A DNA stretch of 64,000 nucleotides, from positions 444,501-508,500 of the forward strand of contig CAWZYM010000102.1 of NCBI GenBank assembly GCA_963966185.1. The letters run 5' to 3'. A program made the translations under genes and the position numbers. Of the stretch, positions 48,821 to 60,746 are shown one piece after another. Every line of letters begins with the position of its first letter. Position 1 is the first letter of the stretch. The notes under the pieces were generated by a model, which saw only the letters and a program-made list of their open reading frames with translations, did no database searches and was not told the origin of the DNA. This DNA comes from Rhabditoides inermis. Its lineage: Eukaryota > Nematoda > Chromadorea > Rhabditida > Rhabditidae.

Positions 48821-49804
48821 GAGGAGTGTGGAGGAGGAGTGGAGCTGCACCCGACAGGACGGAAAGTCACCGACCTCGACTACGCGGATGACATCGCTCT
48901 GCTGGGAGAAGACCCTGTTAGCCTGCAGAAAGCCGTCGACCGTCTCAGTCTCTTTGCCGCCTCGTACGGTCTGACCCTCAGGCCGGACAAGTGCGAGTCG
49001 ATGACCATCCCGCGAGGAGTAAAGGAGGACTGCACTGTCAATGGAGAGAAGATCGCGCAGAACAACATCTCCCGCTACCTCGATTCGTGGATTAGCAGCG
49101 ACGCCGACCTTACTAAGGATGTGGAGGCGCGAATCGCCCAAGCCTGCTCCGCGTTCAATTCGATGGAAAAGGTTTTGTGGAGATCGAGCGTCGCCAATCA
49201 CGTCAAACTGCGGATCTACCTCACCGCCATCCGACCTGCGATGCTCTACGGATCCGGCACTTGGGCTCTCAATAAGAAGCTCGAGGAGAATCTGGATACG
49301 GCGGAACGCAAATTCTTGCGCCGGATGCTAGGCTACTTCTACCCAAACCGTCGCCACAACTCGCAGTTGTATCGGGATGTAAACAACATCTACTCCCGTC
49401 TCCTGCGCAAAAAGTCCAAGCTGCCCACCCTCTCGCGGCAAGTGGCGGCAACGAGAGTTCGTCTCTTGGGACACGTGCTGCGACGAGAAGACCATTGGAT
49501 TTTGAAGCAAGCTGCGCTCACACTACCGCCGCCGGAGTGGAGACGAGGCCCAGGAAGGAAACGCGCCACATGGGACGAGAAGCTGAAGGAGGATGTCGGG
49601 CCCACGCCTGCCGTGCGTGCCAAAGTTACTTCGAGAGACACTTCGTTCCGCAGAGCTTGGAACACTCGCAACGGGCAGTGGATGGACGCTGTTATGGACA
49701 TGGCACAAGACCGCGTCAAGTGGTCAGAACTGGTTCACACGATGCTCGCCGGCTAAGGAGTGACAACGCTCCAGATGATCTACGGAGAATCGGCCGAGAA
49801 GTGA
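48818..49804 (+). pseudogene. 3' fragment of a non-LTR retrotransposon, copy 1
   Basis: Open frame from 48818 to TAA at 49754-49756 (312 aa) starts inside the RT palm just before DLDYADDIALL. It includes the thumb (PDKCESMTIPRG) and a C-terminal domain (KLRIYLTAIRPAMLYGSGTW, LLGHVLRREDHW, GPGRKRATWDEKLKED). It ends in a (GTGA)n tail, as RTE/CR1-type elements often do. There is no endonuclease or 5' RT, so it is not autonomous. Confidence 0.88.
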
Positions 49805-50546
49805 GTGAGTGAGTGAGTAATAATAATAATGGTTTATCCATAGGTGCAGACAAAACACAAACACAATATACAAACTTGGGGCGGAATGTACAAAGGTTTA
49901 GTGTTTTGTCCCCGGATGGGTCCTTGGAGGGTATTGCTCCCTATAGCAAAGCCTCATCCGGTGGGTAGCATCTTTTGAGAATCTTCTTTCTTCTTCCATA
50001 TAGAGTATGCGGCCTTGATCCATCCTCGAACGCGTGAGCCTTATGGACCACGTTGCCTCTACCGTCGAACGTTATCGAACTTCTCGCGTCCATTAGCATA
50101 CTTGCTCCCGGTCGATCCATTCGTCACCATCATGTTGCGAAATCCAAGAAATCCGCGAGTTACCCACTAGTGCACTTCCAACAGGCTTATTTGGCTCCTC
50201 CTTATCGTCTCACAGTGAACGGCTCCAGATATCGATCGATAACAATGACGTACTTCTCTTCCGTTCGCGGGTGCCGCCGTAGCTCTTCAATTCGTTTTCG
50301 CTTTGTACCTTCTTTTCCTCCAATCGAGAATCCGCGCTTCGCCCACTAGTGCACTTCCAACAGGCTTATTTGGCGTCGCCTTATCGTCTCGCAGTGAACG
50401 GCCTCAATTCGAGAATCAGTCGATACTCCAAGAAACCTCATATCCAAGCGGCGGCGGCGGTGACTTTCATTGTCGTCGGGTGGTTATTCGAGGGAGCGCG
50501 GGAAGGGGCAACCGCTCGCGGGGACGGGAAAATGAGAAGTGAGTGA
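49805..50546. other. Unique sequence with a short internal duplication
   Basis: About 60 bp around cactagtgcacttccaacag (50166) recurs at 50347. No gene seen. Confidence 0.6.
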
Positions 50547-50968
50547 GTAACAAACTGTTAACGAACTGTTAACTGTTAACAAACTGTTAACAAACTGTCA
50601 ACAAACTGTTAACAAACAGTTCACAAACTATCTTTGTTATAAACTGTCAACAAACTGTCAACAAACTGTTAACAAACTGTCAACAAACTGTTAACAAACT
50701 CTTAACAAACAGTCAACAAACTGTTAACAAACTATCAACAAACTGTCAACAAACTGTCAACAAACTGTCGACAAACTGTCTTAGTTGTAAACTGTCAACA
50801 AACTCTCAACCAACTGTTAACAAACTGTCAACAAACTGTCAACAAACTGTCAACAAACTGTCAACAAACTGTCAACAAACTGTCAACAAACTGTCAACAA
50901 ACTGTCAACAAACTGTCAACAAACTGTCAACAAACTGTTAACAAACTGTCAACAAACTGTCAACAAAC
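50547..50968. repeat. 11 bp minisatellite, array 2
   Basis: Same aacaaactgt(c/t) unit with interspersed ttagttgtaaactgt and ctttgttataaactgt variants. Confidence 0.97.
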
Positions 50969-50969
50969 T

Positions 50970-51963
50970 GTGGAGGAGTGTGGAGGAGGAGTGGAGCTGC
51001 ACCCGACAGGACGGAAAGTCACCGACCTCGACTACGCGGATGACATCGCTCTGCTGAGAGAAGACCCTGTTAGCCTGCAGAAAGCCGTCGACCGTCTCAG
51101 TCTCTTTGCCGCCTCGTACTGTCTGACCCTCAGGCCGGACAAGTGCGAGTCGATGACCATCCCGCGAGGAGTAAAGGAGGACTGCACTGTCAATGGAGAG
51201 AAGATCGCGCAGAACAACATCTCCCGCTACCTCGATTCGTGGATTAGCAGCGACGCCGACCTTACTAAGGATGTGGAGGCGCGAATCGCCCAAGCCTGCT
51301 CCGCGTTCAATTCGATGAAAAAGGTTTTGTGGAGATCGAGCGTCGCCAATCACGTCAAACTGCGGATCTACCTCACCGCCATCCGACCTGCGATGCTCTA
51401 CGGATCCGGCACTTGGGCTCTCAATAAGAAGCTTGAGGAGAATCTGGATACGGCGGAACGCAAATTCTTGCGCCGGATGCTAGGCTACTTCTACCCAAAC
51501 CGTCGCCACAACTCGCAGTTGTATCGGGATGTAAACAACATCTACTCCCGTCTCCTGCGCAAAAAGTCCAAGCTGCCCACCCTCTCGCGGCAAGTGGCGG
51601 CAACGAGAGTTCGTCTCTTGGGACACGTGCTGCGACGAGAAGACCATTGGATTTTGAAGCAAGCTGCGCTCACACTACCGCCGCCGGAGTGGAGACGAGG
51701 CCCAGGAAGGAAACGCGCCACATGGGGACATGGGACGAGAAGCTGAAGGAGGATGTCGGGCCCACGCCTGCCGTGCGTGCCAAAGTTACTTCGAGAGACA
51801 CTTCGTTCCGCAGAGCTTGGAACACTCGCAACGGGCAGTGGATGGACGCTGTTATGGACATGGCACAAGACCGCGTCAAGTGGTCAGAACTGGTTCACAC
51901 GATGCTCGCCGGCTAAGGAGTGACAACGCTCCAGATGATCTACGGAGAATCGGCCGAGGAGTG
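50970..51963 (+). pseudogene. Non-LTR retrotransposon 3' fragment, copy 2
   Basis: As copy 1, but an 8 bp insertion at about 51725 (cacatggggacatggg) breaks the frame after 258 codons. A Gly-to-Arg change before EDPVSL and Glu-to-Lys in NSMKKV are shared with copy 3. Confidence 0.9.
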
Positions 51964-51978
51964 AGTGAGTGAGTGAGT

Positions 51979-52832
51979 GAGTAACAAACTGTTAACGAAC
52001 TGTTAACTGTTAACAAACTGTTAACAAACTGTCAACAAACTGTTAACAAACAGTTCACAAACTATCTTTGTTATAAACTGTCAACAAACTGTCAACAAAC
52101 TGTTAACAAACTGTCAACAAACTGTTAACAAACTGTCTTCGATATAAACTGTTAACAAACTGTTAACAAACTGTTAACAAACTCGTCAACAAACTGTCAA
52201 CAAACTGTCAACAAACTGTCAACAAACTGTTAACAAACTGTCAACAAACTGTTAACAAACTGTCAACAAACTGTTAACAAACTGTCTTCGATATAAACTG
52301 TTAACAAACTGTTAACAAACTGTTAACAAACTCGTCAACAAACTGTCAACAAACTGTCAACAAACTGTCAACAAACTGTTAACAAACTGTCAACAAACTG
52401 TTAACAAACTGTCTTCGATATAAACTGTTAACAAACTGTTAACAAACTCTTAACAAACTCTTAACAAACTCTTAACAAACTGTCAACAAACTGTTAACAA
52501 ACTATCAACAAACTGTCAACAAACTGTCAACAAACTGTCGACAAACTGTCTTAGTTGTAAACTGTCAACAAACTCTCAACCAACTGTTAACAAACTGTCA
52601 ACAAACTGTCAACAAACTGTCAACAAACTGTCGACAAACTGTCTTAGTTGTAAACTGTCAACAAACTCTCAACCAACTGTTAACAAACTGTCAACAAACT
52701 GTCAACAAACTGTCAACAAACTGTCAACAAACTGTCAACAAACTGTCAACAAACTGTCAACAAACTGTCAACAAACTGTCAACAAACTGTCAACAAACTG
52801 TTAACAAACTGTCAACAAACTGTCAACAAACT
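51979..52832. repeat. 11 bp minisatellite, array 3
   Basis: About 850 bp, with higher-order structure: blocks ending gtcttcgatataaactgtt recur about every 150 bp. Confidence 0.97.
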
Positions 52833-53826
52833 GTGGAGGAGTGTGGAGGAGGAGTGGAGCTGCACCCGACAGGACGGAAAGTCACCGACCTCGACTACGC
52901 GGATGACATCGCTCTGCTGAGAGAAGACCCTGTTAGCCTGCAGAAAGCCGTCGACCGTCTCAGTCTCTTTGCCGCCTCGTACTGTCTGACCCTCAGGCCG
53001 GACAAGTGCGAGTCGATGACCATCCCGCGAGGAGTAAAGGAGGACTGCACTGTCAATGGAGAGAAGATCGCGCAGAACAACATCTCCCGCTACCTCGATT
53101 CGTGGATTAGCAGCGACGCCGACCTTACTAAGGATGTGGAGGCGCGAATCGCCCAAGCCTGCTCCGCGTTCAATTCGATGAAAAAGGTTTTGTGGAGATC
53201 GAGCGTCGCCAATCACGTCAAACTGCGGATCTACCTCACCGCCATCCGACCTGCGATGCTCTACGGATCCGGCACTTGGGCTCTCAATAAGAAGCTTGAG
53301 GAGAATCTGGATACGGCGGAACGCAAATTCTTGCGCCGGATGCTAGGCTACTTCTACCCAAACCGTCGCCACAACTCGCAGTTGTATCGGGATGTAAACA
53401 ACATCTACTCCCGTCTCCTGCGCAAAAAGTCCAAGCTGCCCACCCTCTCGCGGCAAGTGGCGGCAACGAGAGTTCGTCTCTTGGGACACGTGCTGCGACG
53501 AGAAGACCATTGGATTTTGAAGCAAGCTGCGCTCACACTACCGCCGCCGGAGTGGAGACGAGGCCCAGGAAGGAAACGCGCCACATGGGGACATGGGACG
53601 AGAAGCTGAAGGAGGATGTCGGGCCCACGCCTGCCGTGCGTGCCAAAGTTACTTCGAGAGACACTTCGTTCCGCAGAGCTTGGAACACTCGCAACGGGCA
53701 GTGGATGGACGCTGTTATGGACATGGCACAAGACCGCGTCAAGTGGTCAGAACTGGTTCACACGATGCTCGCCGGCTAAGGAGTGACAACGCTCCAGATG
53801 ATCTACGGAGAATCGGCCGAGGAGTG
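52833..53826 (+). pseudogene. Non-LTR retrotransposon 3' fragment, copy 3
   Basis: Appears identical to copy 2, including its 8 bp insertion. The spacing of 1863 bp shows that fragment plus minisatellite was duplicated as one unit. Confidence 0.92.
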
Positions 53827-53842
53827 AGTGAGTGAGTGAGTG

Positions 53843-54535
53843 AGTAACAAACTGTTAACGAACTGTTAACTGTTAACAAACTGTTAACAAACTGTCAACA
53901 AACTGTTAACAAACAGTTCACAAACTATCTTTGTTATAAACTGTCAACAAACTGTCAACAAACTGTTAACAAACTGTCAACAAACTGTTAACAAACTGTC
54001 TTCGATATAAACTGTTAACAAACTGTTAACAAACTGTTAACAAACTCGTCAACAAACTGTCAACAAACTGTCAACAAACTGTCAACAAACTGTTAACAAA
54101 CTGTCAACAAACTGTTAACAAACTGTCAACAAACTGTTAACAAACTGTCTTCGATATAAACTGTTAACAAACTGTTAACAAACTGTTAACAAACTCGTCA
54201 ACAAACTGTCAACAAACTGTCAACAAACTGTCAACAAACTGTTAACAAACTGTCAACAAACTGTTAACAAACTGTCTTCGATATAAACTGTTAACAAACT
54301 GTTAACAAACTCTTAACAAACTCTTAACAAACTCTTAACAAACTGTCAACAAACTGTTAACAAACTATCAACAAACTGTCAACAAACTGTCAACAAACTG
54401 TCGACAAACTGTCTTAGTTGTAAACTGTCAACAAACTCTCAACCAACTGTTAACAAACTGTCAACAAACTGTTAACAAACAGTACACAAACTGTCTTTGT
54501 TATAAACTGTCAACAAACTGTTAACAAACTGTATA
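53843..54535. repeat. 11 bp minisatellite, array 4
   Basis: Same higher-order pattern as array 3, followed directly by MULE copy B. Confidence 0.97.
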
Positions 54536-54538
54536 TGG

Positions 54539-55320
54539 GTTCGATTTACACGGATGACCTGGCCGACTGCAAGTGTGTATGGGTTCGATTTACACGGATG
54601 ACCTGGCCGACTGCAAGTTCCTTATCGATTTCGAGTCTGCGCAAGCTAGTGCCATCAAGGCTGTATTCGGAAATGCGCAGGTACGTTAGTTAATTGTTGG
54701 TTAAACAGGGTTGTTTTAAAACACTGGCTTTAGATCCTGGGATGAGTGTTCCATTTTGCACAGGCGATCAACCGACAAGCCGTTCACTACCTCGGAAAGG
54801 TCAGTACTTAGGGGCACTACAATTATACGCGACTGTTTAGGAGGACGTGGACTCGGATCCAGTGATCAGCCAGTGGGTAAGACGAGTCGCGCAGCTGTGT
54901 TCTCTACTCGACAGCAGGTCATTCAGCACGGCGTCTTCAAGGTGCCCCTGGCCACGCTCAGTCGACTGCGCGGAGATGCCAAGAACTTCAGCGAGTACCT
55001 TCACAAAACGTGGCTCGAGCAGAAGGTACGCAGTGATGTAGTTTATCTCTAACTCTTCTTTTCATTTCAGCACTTCCGTAAGATGTGGTCGCACTACGAC
55101 AACTACAGGCACCGCACGACCAACATGTCAGAGGGGTACAACCGTCGTCTACGTCAGGCACTCAGTGAGTAGCCCCAAATACTCCAATACCAGGCCATGT
55201 TCTTTTAGAGTACAAGAAGCCCTCCATCGACGACTTGATGAGGTTCCTCCGCGCAGAGGTTCTCAACGTGTTCAAGCAGTCCTCAGGCTGGCTGCACCGC
55301 CATGTAATCGTTTAGAGAAG
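54539..55320 (+). pseudogene. Second MULE transposase, copy B (C-terminal part)
   Basis: Starts at the second catalytic block (ADCKFLIDFESAQA), preceded by a 44 bp direct duplication at 54536-54619. It has the same TGA in place of the GCxFH Cys. Unlike copies A and C it keeps the C-terminal exons: NFSEYLHKTWLEQK, HFRKMWSHYDNYRHRTTNMS, EGYNRRLRQAL and KPSIDDLMRFLRAEVLNVF, a typical MULE end. Confidence 0.78.
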
Positions 55321-55499
55321 AGTTTGAATCAAAATCAGGTTAAGTGGTGCCGATTTGGTAGCTTGTTTAGATGGGTCGCCATAAAAGCGAACACACAAAA
55401 TGTGCGTGACAGTGTCGAGTGTCCCTCTTTTTTATGGTTGGGCAGTAAGTATAATAATTTCCGAGATGAGCATAGTCTGAGTTAGTGCTAGTCGTGTGA

Positions 55500-55620
55500 T
55501 ATGGTAAAACTGTTAACACATTCTTAACAACGTGTTAACAGTTTGTTAAAAGTTTGTTAACAGTTGACATATTGTTAACAGTTTGTTAACAATTTGTTAA
55601 CATTATTAACTCATACCGCC
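55500..55620. repeat. Inverted orientation minisatellite patch
   Basis: gttaacagtttgttaac units are the reverse complement of the 11 bp minisatellite seen elsewhere in the region. Confidence 0.85.
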
Positions 55621-55647
55621 ACCTGGTCAAGGTGGACAGCAGAAGAG

Positions 55648-55980
55648 TTATATGTGGCAGACCCGAAACACACAATGACACAACGCGTAATACGGCAAAA
55701 CAGAGTATATTTATCGTAGGAAGAGTGCATGATTGCGAAAACCAGAAGGAGTTGACGCTGGAGGATTCGGTGGGAGCATATATACGGTCGATAGGTGGCG
55801 TGATGGGCGAGGGAAGGGCGCCGAGGAGATCGCCGGGCCTGGAATGACAACACATTAGGGCCCGTTTCCAAAAGGAGAGATAGTGAGGGGTGAGAGATGA
55901 GGAGTGATATTGAAAGTGGTGTGGGAAGTGGTCTAATTGAGTGAGTGTTGATTGGTTGATCGATAGGTGGCGTGATGACT
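55648..55980. repeat. Repeated 330 bp block, copy 2
   Basis: Near-identical to 48205-48535, including the following minisatellite start. Confidence 0.88.
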
Positions 55981-56258
55981 GTCAACAAACTGTTAACAAA
56001 CTGTCAACAAACTGTCAACAAACTGTCAACCAACTGTCAACAAACTGTTGACAAACTGTCAACAAACTGTCAACAAACTGTCAACAAACTGTCAACAAAC
56101 TGTCAACAAACTGTTAACAAACTGTTAACAAACTGTCAACAAACTGTCAACAAACTGTCAACAAACTGTTAACAAACTGTCAACAAACTGTTAACAAACT
56201 GTCTTTGTTATAAACTGTTAACAAACTGTCAACAAACTTTTAACAAAATTTTAACAAA
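55978..56258. repeat. 11 bp minisatellite, array 5
   Basis: aacaaactgt(c/t) array, nearly the same order of variants as array 1. Confidence 0.97.
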
Positions 56259-57044
56259 CTGTGGAGGAGTGTGGAGGAGGAGTGGAGCTGCACCCGACAG
56301 GACGGAAAGTCACCGACCTCGACTACGCGGATGACATCGCTCTGCTGGGAGAAGACCCTGTTAGCCTGCAGAAAGCCGTCGACCGTCTCAGTCTCTTTGC
56401 CGCCTCGTACGGTCTGACCCTCAGGCCGGACAAGTGCGAGTCGATGACCATCCCGCGAGGAGTAAAGGAGGACTGCACTGTCAATGGAGAGAAGATCGCG
56501 CAGAACAACATCTTCCGCTACCTCGACTAGCGCTCCGGCGCGCTGTCGCGCGCCTCCGCGCTAGAACATGAAAATTAGAAGAATAGAAATTCATACAAGT
56601 TTTTGGTTATGTTCAATACTACTGTTTATCCACAAATTCATAACATTTTGACGAGTGAAACGAATTATTAACGTAAAGAAGATTAGTCGATTGATGTATT
56701 GATTGCACTGATAAGTATGTTGTCTAGGAGCGGGGTAATAATAATAATAACAATAATAACTGGTTTGCAAGTCCTATAGTAAGCTGCCGCGCGCTTCACC
56801 TATCAATGTCTATGAAAAGAATAATGATATATTTCTTTTTTTCTGAACTGTACTTTTCTATGCTCCCAAAAACTAAATGCGCTCAGGCACAAGTCAGCAT
56901 CGCTCTGATATTAGCCCTCCTCCTTCTATCTCTCCCTCTTTCTCCCCTCTCTTCTCGCTCTCTCCTTCCTCTCTTTATCTCCCTGCTTTCTCTTTATTAT
57001 TTTTTTCGTTTTTCTTCCAGTGTTAAAGACACAGTGGCGACTTA

Positions 57045-57190
57045 TTTCTGTCACAACCTGCCACAACTCATCATTTTCACACGAGCAAAACATTTGGCCG
57101 TGGGATCGAACCGGCGAAGATCGGGGGCCACAATGCAGCGCACATGCTCTGAGCCATGAAGCTATTGACTAAGCGTTGTTCAATTGCGCT
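57045..57190 (-). mobile_element. tRNA-derived SINE, second copy, inside the Helitron
   Basis: The reverse complement reads catggctcagagcatgtgcgc and ccggttcgatcccacgg, then the same tail as 19868-20050 (caaatgttttgctcgtgtg, agaaataagtcgccactg). Confidence 0.75.
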
Positions 57191-57679
57191 TATGTCTCCG
57201 ACCCCAATTTGCAGTATTGAAGCGTTGGCGGGAAATTCAAATTTTCATCTGAATCCTTGGCAGTGTCAGATTCGAAAGTAACGCAGAATCGTCGTTCTTT
57301 CGAAAAAAAAAATGCAAATGTGTTAGGTTAACATGGTTTTAAAAAAATACTACGTGTCAAATAAGTCGCCACTGTTCCTTTCATGCTACGAAAACAGACA
57401 GTTCTGCTTTTCTGCTTCTGCAACATCTTCCCCTCACTAATCTCTTTCTCTCTTTCTTTCTCTTTTTTATCTATCTCTTTTTCTTTTTCCCTCTCTTCCT
57501 CTTTCTCTTTCTCTCAGGTCTCCTCTCGCGCGTGCACCTTTTGATAAATTGGCTATATCTTTCTCACATTGTAACCACTCAGGTTGAATTTTACGGAAAA
57601 AAGGTACGGAAAAAAGCTGTTTTTTGAACGTAATTACGGAAAATAAAACAGAGATGTCTTTCTGCAAAGTTTCACGCGA

Positions 57680-58290
57680 ATCGATTCAGTAGAAACGGAG
57701 ATAATCTTGCGGACACACATGAAAAAGTGAAAAAGTGACCATTTTTGGTAGTATTTTGACCAAAAAGAGAGGTAATGAAAGCAAAATTGAGAACTGTCAC
57801 AGAATGGACTGCATCACAAGACATAAACTCAACTATCAGTCAAGTTTCTTGCAAATTGGTTTTGTATGAATCGAGTTATGACCGCGGAAATACTAAAAAT
57901 CGCAAAAGTGAGGCGAGAGCGCGCGCGCGGCTCTTGCTAATTTGGCTATATTTTCCTTACACCGTAACCAATGATGATGAAACTTGCAGGTTAGTGACAG
58001 AACTAATTGTTGAAAGTAATTACAGAACAAGAAGCGAAACTGTTTCTTAGGTGAGAAGCTTTTGCAGCGGACAGCACCAAAATCGGCGAATTTTGAGGTT
58101 TTTCTACCAAATATAGGCAATGAGTGTAATTGGAGAGTAATCACAAAGTGAACTGCATCCTGAAGTACTATGTAAACTTTTCGCAAAGTTTGACGCAAAT
58201 CGGTTCGGTAGAAACGGAGTTATGCCCGCGGACACACAAGAAAAAGTGCAAAAGTGACCATTTTTGGTGGTTTTTTGACCAAATATGGAC
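57680..58290. repeat. Internal direct repeat of the Helitron
   Basis: gcggacacaca-gaaaaagtg-aaaagtgaccatttttggt occurs at about 57710 and 58228, with the 30 bp before (aatcg-ttc-gtagaaacgga) also shared; offset is about 515 bp. Confidence 0.8.
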
Positions 58291-59179
58291 GTAGAGGAGG
58301 AGTTGAGAGGTGCCTGAATTTTGTCGTCGTCCTTGGAAGAGAACACAACTTTTTACCAAGTTTCATGGGAATCGGTTGAGTTTGAAGCTAGTTATGACTC
58401 TGGAATGACGGACACCATAGGACATTTTAGTAGAAAAGGCGATTCGTGGATTAGCAGCGACGCCGACCTTACTAAGGATGTGGAGGCGCGAATCGCCCAA
58501 GCCTGCTCCGCGTTCAATTCGATGGAAAAGGTTTTGTGGAGATCGAGCGTCGCCAATCACGTCAAACTGCGGATCTACCTCACCGCCATCCGACCTGCGA
58601 TGCTCTACGGATCCGGCACTTGGGCTCTCAATAAGAAGCTCGAGGAGAATCTGGATACGGCGGAACGCAAATTCTTGCGCCGGATGCTAGGCTACTTCTA
58701 CCCAAACCGTCGCCACAACTCGCAGTTGTATCGGGATGTAAACAACATCTACTCCCGTCTCCTGCGCAAAAAGTCCAAGCTGCCCACCCTCTCGCGGCAA
58801 GTGGCGGCAACGAGAGTTCGTCTCTTGGGACACGTGCTGCGACGAGAAGACCATTGGATTTTGAAGCAAGCTGCGCTCACACTACCGCCGCCGGAGTGGA
58901 GACGAGGCCCAGGAAGGAAACGCGCCACATGGGACGAGAAGCTGAAGGAGGATGTCGGGCCCACGCCTGCCGTGCGTGCCAAAGTTACTTCGAGAGACAC
59001 TTCGTTCCGCAGAGCTTGGAACACTCGCAACGGGCAGTGGATGGACGCTGTTATGGACATGGCACAAGACCGCGTCAAGTGGTCAGAACTGGTTCACACG
59101 ATGCTCGCCGGCTAAGGAGTGACAACGCTCCAGATGATCTACGGAGAATCGGCCGAGGAGTGAGTGAGTGAGTGAGTGA

Positions 59180-59765
59180 GTAACAAACTGTTAACGAACT
59201 GTTAACTGTTAACAAACTGTTAACAAACTGTCAACAAACTGTTAACAAACAGTTCACAAACTATCTTTGTTATAAACTGTCAACAAACTGTCAACAAACT
59301 GTTAACAAACTGTCTTCGATATAAACTGTTAACAAACTGTTAACAAACTGTTAACAAACTCGTCAACAAACTGTCAACAAACTGTTAACAAACTGTCAAC
59401 AAACTGTTAACAAACTGTCAACAAACTGTTAACAAACTGTTAACAAACTGTTAACAAACTCGTCAACAAACTGTCAACAAACTGTCAACAAACTGTCAAC
59501 AAACTGTTAACAAACTGTCAACAAACTGTTAACAAACTGTCTTCGATATAAACTGTTAACAAACTGTTAACAAACTCTTAACAAACTCTTAACAAACTCT
59601 TAACAAACTGTCAACAAACTGTTAACAAACTATCAACAAACTGTCAACAAACTGTCAACAAACTGTCGACAAACTGTCTTAGTTGTAAACTGTCAACAAA
59701 CTGTTAACAAACAGTACACAAACTGTCTTTGTTATAAACTGTCAACAAACTGTTAACAAACTGTA
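59180..59765. repeat. 11 bp minisatellite, array 6
   Basis: Same unit and higher-order variants as arrays 3 and 4. Confidence 0.97.
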
Positions 59766-59766
59766 T

Positions 59767-60230
59767 ATGGGTTCGATTTACACGGATGACCTGGCCGACT
59801 GCAAGTGTGTATGGGTTCGATTTACACGGATGACCTGGCCGACTGCAAGTTCCTTATCGATTTCGAGTCTGCGCAAGCTAGTGCCATCAAGGCTGTATTC
59901 GGAAATGCGCAGGTACGTTAGTTAATTGTTGGTTAAACAGGGTTGTTTTAAAACACTGGCTTTAGATCCTGGGATGAGTGTTCCATTTTGCACAGGCGAT
60001 CAACCGACAAGCCGTTCACTACCTCGGAAAGGTCAGTACTTAGGGGCACTACAATTATCCGCGACTGTTTAGGAGGACGTGGACTCGGATCCAGTGATCA
60101 GCCAGTGGGTAAGACGAGTCGCGCAGCTGTGTTCTCTACTCGACAGCAGGTCATTCAGCACGGCGTCTTCAAGGTGCCCCTGGCCACGGTCAGTCGACTG
60201 CGCGGAGATGCCAAGAACTTAGGAGAGATA
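59767..60230 (+). pseudogene. Second MULE transposase, copy C
   Basis: Same 44 bp start duplication as copy B, but truncated at the aagaactt junction like copy A and followed by repeated block copy 3. It therefore combines the left junction of B with the right junction of A. Confidence 0.85.
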
Positions 60231-60237
60231 GTGAGAG

Positions 60238-60550
60238 TTATACGTGGCAGACCCGAAACACACAATGACACAACGCGTAATACGGCAAAACAGAGTATAT
60301 TTATCGTAGGAAGAGTGCATGATTGCGAAAACCAGAAGGAGTTGACGCTGGAGGATTCGGTGGGAGCATATATACGGTCGATAGGTGGCGTGATGGGCGA
60401 GGGAAGGGCGCCGAGGAGATCGCCGGGCCTGGAATGACAACACATTAGGGCCCGTTTCCAAAAGGAGAGATAGTGAGGGGTGAGAGATGAGGAGTGATAT
60501 TGAAAGTGGTGTGGGAAGTGGTCTAATTGAGTGAGTGTTGATTGGTTGAT
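60238..60550. repeat. Repeated 330 bp block, copy 3
   Basis: Matches 48205-48520 and diverges after gattggttgatc. Confidence 0.88.
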
Positions 60551-60746
60551 CTTGAGGAGTGTGGCGAGAAGCCTCTGATCATCTCACTGTACTCTTTATG
60601 GGTGAGCGGGGGAGAGAAGGGAGAGCACGTGCAACGCGCGTGCGAAAGAGATACGTCAGAGAACGCTGGAGCGGCATGATAACATCAGAGAGAGTTGTTG
60701 AGTACATGCTAAGCTTCCGTGTGCGCAGCATACTTCACAGCTACAG

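Larger units (their letters stand above)
56527..58442 (-). mobile_element. Non-autonomous Helitron, 1916 bp
   Basis: On the minus strand the element begins TC (58442-58441) and ends CTAG (56530-56527). It sits exactly between A and T of the host with no target duplication. The uninterrupted host reads ctacctcgattcgtgg in copies at 49076, 51228 and 53091. Six bases before CTAG is a GC-rich hairpin, GGCGCGC-gaca-GCGCGCC. These are the defining marks of Helitrons. No Rep/helicase gene is present. The interior has a tRNA-derived SINE (about 57045-57190) and an internal direct repeat (about 57680-57780 and 58185-58290). Confidence 0.88.
56261..59163 (+). pseudogene. Non-LTR retrotransposon 3' fragment, copy 4, split by a Helitron
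   Basis: 56261-56526 carries DLDYADDIALL to the FRYL(D) point and 58443-59163 carries the remainder to TAA at 59113-59115 plus the (GTGA)n tail. The 1916 bp between is a clean insertion. Apart from this the sequence matches copy 1 with only a few changes. Confidence 0.92.
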
